Source of the DNA: Marinobacter persicus
GTDB taxonomy: Bacteria > Pseudomonadota > Gammaproteobacteria > Pseudomonadales > Oleiphilaceae
Assembly (NCBI RefSeq): GCF_900114155.1
Contig: NZ_FOSC01000007.1
Location: 124,001-188,000, forward strand
Reading direction: 5' to 3'
DNA: 64,000 nucleotides
The position numbers were made by a program, and so were the translations under genes. Of this stretch, positions 58,303-64,000 are shown in pieces. Under the pieces are notes generated by a model. The model was not told the DNA's origin. It saw nothing but the letters and a program-made list of their open reading frames with translations, and did not search any database. How positions within the stretch are numbered: the first letter of the stretch is position 1; every line of letters begins with the position of its first letter.

Positions 58303-59586
58303 ATGACCCGAATGGTCGCGTCCCTGTCTGCCCTGCTTTTGAGCATCGTACTGCTGGTCAGTGGTAATGCCTTTCTGATGACGCTGCTGGGCATCCGCCT
58401 GAGCATTGAGGAAGTGTCGCCGGACGTGATTGGCTGGGTGCTGGTGTGTTATTCCATTGGCTTTGTGCTGGGCACACTGTATGTCCAGAAGATCATTGGC
58501 CGGGTGGGTCATATTCGGGCGTTTGCCGCGTTTGCGGCCATGGCGGCGGTCGTGGCCCTGCTTTACCCGATGGCAGTGTCCGCCGTGTTCTGGGCGGTGT
58601 TACGGGTGTTGTCCGGATTCAGTATCGCCGGCGTGCTGGTGGTGATTGAAAGCTGGTTCTCCAGCCGTGCCACCAGCGCCAACCGGGGTTCACTGTTTGC
58701 GGTTTACCAGATTGTCTTTTATCTGTCCGCTGCCGGTGGCCAGCTGATTGTCAATGTGGGGGATCCGGCCAACTTCATGCCGTTTTCCCTGGCCGCAGTG
58801 CTGCTCACCCTGGCACTGATTCCGCTGGCATTGACTCGTATGGAAGCGCCCGTGATTGAAGAAACCGAGCGCATGTCCGTGTTCAAGCTGGCGCGGGAAT
58901 CGTTTACCGGGGTGGCCGGGGCGCTGATCAGTGGCGTCATGATCGGTGGTTTTTACGCCTTGGGACCGGTCTATGCCACTCTGGTGGGCCTGGATGTGGC
59001 GAAGGTTTCCACCTTTATGGCCAGCGCCATCGTCGCGGCCATGCTGTTTGCCTGGCCGGTGGGCCGGGTGTGTGACCACTTTGACCGCCGGCGGGTGATG
59101 TTCGTGGTTTCCGTGACTGCAGCGGCCGCGGCTCTTGGGGTGGCGGTGTTTGGCGCTGACCAGCTGGCGCTGCTGACGATACTGGTGGGTGTTTTTACCG
59201 GTTTGTCGGCGACCCTCTACCCGGTGGCCGTGGCCATCACTAACGATCGCATGGACAGCAACCGCATTGTTTCGGCCAGCGCCACCCTCTTGCTCAGCTA
59301 TGGTATTGGCAGTGTCATTGGCCCGATTGTCATGGCCGAGCTGATCAGCCTGCTGGGGCCGGCAGGGCTGTTCTACGGCAATGCCGGTTTCCTGTTGGTG
59401 CTGGCGGCCATCACCAGTTACCGCATCAGCCATACCGAGGACGTGCCGGTGGCCGAGCAGGAGCATTTCGTGCCCACCATGCCGGAGGCCTCCGTGGTTT
59501 TGACCGAGATGGACCCTCGCAACGAAGATTTTCACGAGTCGCCGGAGGTCGAGGCTGCCCGTGAAGAGCAGTACCAGACGGGTTAG
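58303..59586 (+). CDS. YcaD-like MFS transporter
   Basis: This 427-residue, 12-helix protein has the YcaD-like N-terminus (LLLSIVLLVSGNAFLMTLLGIRLS, CYSIGFVLGTLYVQKIIGRVGHIR), the GFSIAGVLVVIESWFSSRATSANRG block between helices 4 and 5, and an acidic cytoplasmic C-terminal tail of about 50 residues. The substrate is unknown. It diverges from the WYL regulator. Confidence 0.87.
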   Translation: MTRMVASLSALLLSIVLLVSGNAFLMTLLGIRLSIEEVSPDVIGWVLVCYSIGFVLGTLYVQKIIGRVGHIRAFAAFAAMAAVVALLYPMAVSAVFWAVLRVLSGFSIAGVLVVIESWFSSRATSANRGSLFAVYQIVFYLSAAGGQLIVNVGDPANFMPFSLAAVLLTLALIPLALTRMEAPVIEETERMSVFKLARESFTGVAGALISGVMIGGFYALGPVYATLVGLDVAKVSTFMASAIVAAMLFAWPVGRVCDHFDRRRVMFVVSVTAAAAALGVAVFGADQLALLTILVGVFTGLSATLYPVAVAITNDRMDSNRIVSASATLLLSYGIGSVIGPIVMAELISLLGPAGLFYGNAGFLLVLAAITSYRISHTEDVPVAEQEHFVPTMPEASVVLTEMDPRNEDFHESPEVEAAREEQYQTG

Positions 59587-59662
59587 GCAGAAACTTCGCA
59601 AGTATTTTTCATGGGATCGGGAAAGGTTCCGGTTGCGTATCTGTTTTTTGATCACCGGTTAG

Positions 59663-59693
59663 CATACTATTGGTGAATATCAATAAAAGTATG
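59663..59693. promoter_or_regulatory. Inverted repeat, possible MarR operator
   Basis: CATACT-ATTG (59663-59672) and CAAT-AAA-AGTATG (59681-59693) form an interrupted palindrome about 65 bp upstream of the MarR-family gene. Such regulators commonly repress themselves through palindromes of this size. Confidence 0.4.
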
Positions 59694-59757
59694 TTTGTTG
59701 CAGGATTACCGCGGTGCAGGTGTCATTGCCCTGCCGACGTTATCAGGAGTGGAAGAC

Positions 59758-60183
59758 ATGAGAGAACAGTTTCCCTTTGCCGTGGCCCGGGTAACCCGTC
59801 GCTGGCGCAAAATGCTGGATGAGCGGCTGAAAGATCTGGGGGTAACCCAGGCCCGCTGGAGCACGATGTTTTATCTGCAGGAAGGTGGCGAAGGCCTGAC
59901 CCAGCGGGAGCTGGCCAGCCTGATGGCCATCGAGAACCCCACCCTGGTCCGGCTGCTGGACAGCCTGGAACAGCAGGAACTGATTGAACGCCGGCCCTGC
60001 CCGAATGATCGCCGTGCCCGCCGCCTGTACCTGACCAAGGCCGGCCGTGCGTTTATGGACGAGCTGGCCCAGCGTGCCGCGACCCTGCGTGAGGAAATGC
60101 TGGAAGGTATTTCCGATAAAGAGGTGGAATGCACACTGAAAGTGTTCCACAAGATTATGGAAAACGCCGAAAAACAGAAATAA
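59758..60183 (+). CDS. MarR/SlyA-family transcription regulator
   Basis: This 141-residue protein is a dimeric winged-helix regulator. The recognition region is LTQRELASLMAIENPTLVRLLDSLEQQELIERRPCPNDRRARRLYLTKAG (about residues 47-96), including the D-x-R wing motif. The N-terminal FAVARVTRRWRKMLDERLKDLG and the C-terminal helix form the dimer interface. The ATG at 59758 follows GGAG. A palindrome upstream suggests autoregulation. The ligand and targets are unknown; the MFS gene upstream may be one. Confidence 0.9.
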   Translation: MREQFPFAVARVTRRWRKMLDERLKDLGVTQARWSTMFYLQEGGEGLTQRELASLMAIENPTLVRLLDSLEQQELIERRPCPNDRRARRLYLTKAGRAFMDELAQRAATLREEMLEGISDKEVECTLKVFHKIMENAEKQK

Positions 60184-60239
60184 CTTGGGCGGGACAGCCG
60201 GAGCTCCACTCTTGAGCTTGTCCGGCAAATTGCCTATGA

Positions 60240-60425
60240 TTGGCGTCCCTTCGGGGGAGTAGCCGTCGCCCTGATGATTCAGGCGAATGGTAGTCAACAT
60301 ATTTGGGGCTCAATCTCCATGGCTATCATGTTCCAGCGCCCGGTGCGCGGAACTGGCAAGACCCGGGGCCGATCACCTCCAAAGGGCGGAAGGTGAGCGG
60401 TCTCGTGTCTGTTAACCTCCGCCCT
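60240..60425 (+). promoter_or_regulatory. yybP-ykoY manganese riboswitch
   Basis: The leader contains the conserved elements of this class: CCCTTCGGGGGAGTAGCC (60247-60264), GTCAACAT (60293-60300) and GGCAAGACC (60356-60364), with the expected flanking helices. The expression platform shows two exclusive pairings: TCACCTCC with GGAAGGTGA, or GGGCGG-A-AGGT with ACCT-CCGCCC directly before the AAGGG ribosome site. It precedes a GDT1-type exporter gene, matching the known link of the class with Mn2+ export. Confidence 0.9.
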
Positions 60426-60438
60426 AAGGGATTTCTGA

Positions 60439-61005
60439 ATGGATGCCTTTCTCGCCTCTACCCTCGCGGTCACCATCGCCGAAATCGGCGATAAAACCCA
60501 GTTGCTGTCATTATTTCTGGTCGCTCGATACGCCCGGCGTACCCCCATCATCCTTGGCATTCTGATTGCCACCATTCTCAACCATGCGTTGTCCGCCTGG
60601 CTGGGCGCCTGGGTTGCCCGGTGGTTCCCGGAAGCCTGGTTGCCCTGGATCCTTGCTGCCAGTTTTGTTGCCATCGCCCTGTGGCTGCTGGTTCCGGACA
60701 AGGATGACAGTGCCGAATCCCGCTTTCTGGGCATGGGGGCGTTCATGGCGACCACGGTGATGTTTTTCCTGGCTGAAATCGGCGATAAAACCCAGGTAGC
60801 GACCGTGGTGCTGGCGGCGAAGTATAGCGAGACATTCTGGGTTATCATTGGTACCACGGTGGGCATGTTACTTGCGAATGTGCCGGTTATTCTGGCCGGG
60901 CGCTGGCTGATGGAGCGCCTGCCCCTGGCAACAGCCCGGATCAGTGCCAGTATCCTGTTTGTACTGTTGGCGATTGCCACGGTGTGGAGCACCCTGGCGG
61001 CGTAA
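60439..61005 (+). CDS. GDT1/TMEM165 (UPF0016)-family manganese/calcium exporter
   Basis: This 188-residue, six-helix membrane protein has two inverted-repeat halves, each with the cation motif EIGDKT: at about residue 15 (AEIGDKTQLLSLFL) and residue 113 (AEIGDKTQVATVVL). Homologues export Mn2+ or exchange Ca2+ for H+. The manganese riboswitch in its leader supports Mn2+ efflux. The ribosome site AAGGG is 9 bp upstream of the ATG. Confidence 0.93.
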   Translation: MDAFLASTLAVTIAEIGDKTQLLSLFLVARYARRTPIILGILIATILNHALSAWLGAWVARWFPEAWLPWILAASFVAIALWLLVPDKDDSAESRFLGMGAFMATTVMFFLAEIGDKTQVATVVLAAKYSETFWVIIGTTVGMLLANVPVILAGRWLMERLPLATARISASILFVLLAIATVWSTLAA

Positions 61006-61073
61006 CGAGCGGGCCAAAGGCTGATGAAGTGCCGGGCTTGCCGACCCTGATGAACCGAATCGGAAAAGAGTGT

Positions 61074-62135
61074 ATGCAGTTCAAAAACGGTTTCCTGATC
61101 CTTTGCTGCCTGTTGGCCACCCCGGTCCTTGCCCAGGACAAGCCGGGTGATGCCCAGGCGGGCGGCAACGAGCTGGAGCAGACTGAAGAGGATCGCTCCC
61201 CCAGGGTGCCCACGTTCAAGCCGCAAGGGGATCTGGCCGGAGAGTTGGAGCTGTTTACCACCGAGTATGAAGACACCTTTGCCGGCATTGGCAATGATCT
61301 GGCCCTTGGCTACCTCGAGCTGGTCAAGGCAAACCCGGGCGTGGATCCCTGGCTGCCCGGCGAAGGCACCACCATCACTCTGCCCCGCATGTATGTGCTG
61401 CCAGACGCCCGCCGCGAAGGCATCGTGATCAATCTGGCCGAATACCGTCTCTACTACTACTCTGAAGACGGGGTGCAGGTATATCCGGTGGGTGTCGGAA
61501 CCGAGGAAAACCCCTCCCCCCTGACCGACGCGGAAGTGACCATGCCACTGGAATCCCCGGCCTGGTATCCACCGGCATCCATCCGCGCTGAATATGAGGC
61601 CTCCGGTGATTATCTGCCGCGCATGATCCCACCCGGACCGGGTAATCCGCTGGGCACTCATGCCCTGGTGCTGAGCGAGAAAGGCTATCTGATCCACGGC
61701 ACCAACAAGCGCTTTGGGGTGGGCATGCCGGTCAGCCATGGCTGTTTCCGGATGTATAACGAGGACATTTCCCGGTTTGTCTACCAGGTCCGGAAGGGCA
61801 CGCCGGTGCAGGTGGTGCGTGAGCCGGTGAAAATCGGTATTTCCGAAGGTGAAATCTGGCTGGAAGTGCATCGGCCGGGTGAGGAATACCCGCCCGAGCA
61901 CAGAGAGCAGCTCTGGCAGCAGGTTCAGGAAAAACTGGTGGAGTTCCGGGAACGACATCCGGAAATACAGATCAAACGACAAGAGATTGAAGTGGCTGTC
62001 GATCAGGCTGATGGTATTCCCATGATGATCGGTGAGACACTGACCGTGGCAACCAACGATCAGGCCGCGCAACCGGACCGGAAAAAGGAAGACAAACCGG
62101 ACGAGAGTGATTCAGGGCAGACCCTGTATTTCTGA
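61074..62135 (+). CDS. L,D-transpeptidase (YkuD domain)
   Basis: This 353-residue exported enzyme has a signal peptide (MQFKNGFLILCCLLATPVLAQ), a LysM-like segment (YEDTFAGIGNDLALGYLELVKANPGVDPWLPGEGTTITLP) and a YkuD catalytic domain with HGTNKRFGVG and SHGCFRMYN (active Cys). It cross-links peptidoglycan or attaches lipoprotein, like the ErfK/YbiS group. The C-terminal 50 residues are charged. The ATG at 61074 has GGAAAAGAG upstream. Confidence 0.92.
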   Translation: MQFKNGFLILCCLLATPVLAQDKPGDAQAGGNELEQTEEDRSPRVPTFKPQGDLAGELELFTTEYEDTFAGIGNDLALGYLELVKANPGVDPWLPGEGTTITLPRMYVLPDARREGIVINLAEYRLYYYSEDGVQVYPVGVGTEENPSPLTDAEVTMPLESPAWYPPASIRAEYEASGDYLPRMIPPGPGNPLGTHALVLSEKGYLIHGTNKRFGVGMPVSHGCFRMYNEDISRFVYQVRKGTPVQVVREPVKIGISEGEIWLEVHRPGEEYPPEHREQLWQQVQEKLVEFRERHPEIQIKRQEIEVAVDQADGIPMMIGETLTVATNDQAAQPDRKKEDKPDESDSGQTLYF

Positions 62136-62175
62136 ACCCTGAAGTCATCGGGGCGGCCGGCAAAGGGAGTGTGTT

Positions 62176-63585
62176 ATGCGCCGAACCATGATATCTGTCT
62201 GCATGCTGTGGCTGTTGGCTGTTATTGGCTGGCAGGTTCACGCCCAGCAGGCGGACAAGAGCGGCACCGCCCTGGTGCTGTCTGTTGAGGGAGCCATCGG
62301 CCCTGCCACCAGGGATTACATCGAGCGTGGTATTGCCCGCGCCGAAGCCACTGGCGCCGGTCTGATTGTCCTGGAAATGGACACGCCTGGCGGCCTGATG
62401 GACTCCACCCGCGACATCAACAAAGCCATTCTGGCTTCGAATGTGCCCGTGGCCACCTATGTCAGTCCCCAGGGTGCGCGCGCGGCCAGTGCCGGCACCT
62501 ATATCCTCTACGCAAGCCACATTGCCGCCATGGCGCCGGCGACTCATCTGGGCTCGGCCACACCGGTGCAAATGGGCGGAACCCCGGGCACCCCGGAACC
62601 GGATAACAATGAGTCGACAGATGATAACGGCGCCAACCCGAACCAGGACGAGGCCGGTGAAAGTGACAGCCGTGAAGGGACAACAGCCATGGAGCGCAAA
62701 GTGCTGGAGGATGCGGTCAGCTATATTCGCAGCCTGGCGCAGCGCCATGGCCGCAATGCCGACTGGGCCGAGAAAGCCGTGCGCGATGCGGTCAATCTGG
62801 GCAGCAGTGAAGCCCTGGAGCTAGGGGTCATCGACGAGGTTGCCCCCAATCTGCAGGCACTGCTGGAGAGCATCGATGGCCGCACCGTGATCATGGATGG
62901 TGGTGAAAAAACGCTCAGAACGGCTGATCTCACCGTGGTGCGCGCCGAACCGGACTGGCGCACCAAATTGCTGTCGGTCATTACCGACCCCAACGTGGCC
63001 TATTTCCTGATGATCATCGGCTTTTACGGCATTCTCTTCGAGCTGGCCAATCCCGGGGCCATTGTGCCGGGAGTGATTGGCGCCATCAGCCTGATCCTGG
63101 CCCTGTTTGCTTTCCAGGTGCTATCGGTGAACTACGCTGGGCTTGCCCTGATTCTGCTGGGGCTGGCGCTGATTGTCGCCGAAGCCTTCGCGCCCAGTTT
63201 TGGCATATTGGGGATTGGGGGCATTATCGCCTTCGTGACCGGCTCGGTGATTCTGATGGATGGCAGCCACCGGGAGATTTCATTGCCAACCATCGGTGGT
63301 ACGGCGGCGGTGGCGGGTGGTTTCATCCTGTGGACGGTTACCCGCTTTATCAGTCTGCGGCGACGAACACCGGTGAGCGGCAGCGAATTCATGGTGGGTG
63401 AAACCGGCACGGCCATGAACGATTTCCACGCTGATCACGGACACTACCGGGGGCATGTCTGGGTGACGGGCGAGCGCTGGAATGCCCTCAGTGAGCAGCC
63501 TCTGACCAATGAAACGCCGGTGAAGATCAGGGCAGTTAACGGACTGACCCTGGAAGTTGAGTCTGCGGACAAGTCGGACAACTAA
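62176..63585 (+). CDS. NfeD-family membrane-bound ClpP-like serine protease
   Basis: This 469-residue protein has a signal peptide (to about residue 25, VHAQQ), a ClpP-class protease domain, about four to five membrane helices and a C-terminal NfeD OB domain. The catalytic Ser is in [11 protein letters not shown], and the Lys lies after MERK or in the WAEKAVRD region. An acidic, Asn/Asp/Glu-rich insert ([20 protein letters not shown]) separates them. It is paired with the SPFH gene 32 bp downstream, the usual NfeD-stomatin arrangement. Confidence 0.92.
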   Translation: MRRTMISVCMLWLLAVIGWQVHAQQADKSGTALVLSVEGAIGPATRDYIERGIARAEATGAGLIVLEMDTPGGLMDSTRDINKAILASNVPVATYVSPQGARAASAGTYILYASHIAAMAPATHLGSATPVQMGGTPGTPEPDNNESTDDNGANPNQDEAGESDSREGTTAMERKVLEDAVSYIRSLAQRHGRNADWAEKAVRDAVNLGSSEALELGVIDEVAPNLQALLESIDGRTVIMDGGEKTLRTADLTVVRAEPDWRTKLLSVITDPNVAYFLMIIGFYGILFELANPGAIVPGVIGAISLILALFAFQVLSVNYAGLALILLGLALIVAEAFAPSFGILGIGGIIAFVTGSVILMDGSHREISLPTIGGTAAVAGGFILWTVTRFISLRRRTPVSGSEFMVGETGTAMNDFHADHGHYRGHVWVTGERWNALSEQPLTNETPVKIRAVNGLTLEVESADKSDN

Positions 63586-63617
63586 CGTATGAACCAACGG
63601 TAAACCAAGGAGACCGT

Positions 63618-64000
63618 ATGAACCTGGGCGATTTTATTCCCTATCTTGCACCCACGGTGGTGCTGCTACTGATCCTCGGTTCGGCAATCAAGATTTTGCC
63701 CGAATACGAGCGTGGCGTGGTGTTCTTCCTCGGCCGGTTCCAGGCGGTGAAAGGTCCGGGCCTGATTATTGTCATCCCCGGCATCCAGCAGATTGAGCGT
63801 GTGGATTTGCGGGTGATTACCCTGGATGTGCCGGACCAGGATGTGATCTCAAAAGACAACGTGACTGTGCATGTCAGCGCGGTATTGTATTTCCGGGTGG
63901 TGGATCCGGAGAAAGCGATCATTCAGGTGGAAGACTTTGCGAATGCCACCGGGCAATTGGCCCAGACCACCCTGCGCTCGGTTCTGGGCAAACACGACCT
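63618..64000 (+). CDS. SPFH/stomatin-like protein (slipin), 5' part
   Basis: The frame runs off the right edge after about 127 residues. It has an N-terminal membrane segment ([17 protein letters not shown]) and the start of a PHB/SPFH domain: [66 protein letters not shown] lies before the ATG. It is the usual partner of NfeD in membrane-microdomain quality control. Confidence 0.93.
   Translation, partial: MNLGDFIPYLAPTVVLLLILGSAIKILPEYERGVVFFLGRFQAVKGPGLIIVIPGIQQIERVDLRVITLDVPDQDVISKDNVTVHVSAVLYFRVVDPEKAIIQVEDFANATGQLAQTTLRSVLGKHD

Overview
The window is a dense, GC-rich stretch of a gammaproteobacterial chromosome. Gene order (glyQ-glyS, def-fmt-rsmB-trkA diverging from a LysM protein, dprA-tsaC-hemF-aroE, and a coxBA-C/SURF1/ctaA/ctaB/SCO cluster) is the arrangement found close to oriC in Pseudomonas and its marine relatives. 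A sodium/proton antiporter, an ectoine synthase gene, monomeric isocitrate dehydrogenase and the style of the intergenic repeats suggest a marine Marinobacter-like organism. The genus is an inference from gene order and protein similarity recalled from memory; no search was run.

Layout. 1-1085: end of an unknown gene, a PhnD-type binding protein and tRNA-Pro(CGG). 1188-13552: translation and core housekeeping (glyS, glyQ, trkA, rsmB, fmt, def, LysM protein, dprA, tsaC, hemF, aroE). 13585-18969: a motA/motB-type stator pair, a small heat-shock protein with a sigma32-like promoter, a gamma-carbonic-anhydrase-like protein, oligopeptidase A and a YheV zinc ribbon. 18973-24629: a more accessory-looking stretch with a MocR regulator, an internally deleted CcoG, an NhaC-type antiporter, DoxX, an unknown protein and an internally deleted DinF/MATE protein. 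24764-32852: the aa3-type cytochrome c oxidase operon with haem A and copper assembly genes, but no cox11/ctaG between coxA and coxC. 32942-41968: transporters, hrpB, an eIF-2B-like protein, a Fur-box-linked small periplasmic protein, an ATP-grasp ligase, ornithine-type decarboxylase and a solitary ectC with an MFS gene. 42013-52682: a GTPase/membrane-protein pair (DUF3482/DUF2868), acetoacetyl-CoA synthetase, monomeric NADP-isocitrate dehydrogenase, a CPA2 antiporter and a diguanylate cyclase. 52670-64000: a small gene with a leader that looks like an attenuator, a possible small RNA, a DEDD exonuclease, queC-queE, a secreted ExeM-type nuclease in an operon with a CapW/BrxR-like WYL regulator, an MFS transporter, a MarR regulator, a yybP-ykoY manganese riboswitch before a GDT1-type exporter, an L,D-transpeptidase, and an NfeD/SPFH pair cut by the window end.

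The most unusual signals are: (i) two genes within 4.2 kb (CcoG and DinF) that keep both ends of their family but have lost the central core in frame; (ii) three kinds of long palindromic intergenic element, two of them present twice with a conserved centre and differing arms; (iii) several candidate RNA-level controls (riboswitch, a terminator in the decarboxylase leader, an attenuator-like leader, a possible small RNA with anti-Shine-Dalgarno complementarity to a neighbouring gene); and (iv) orphan parts of known systems (ectC without ectAB, a defence-type WYL repressor without a defence system, a cox operon without cox11).
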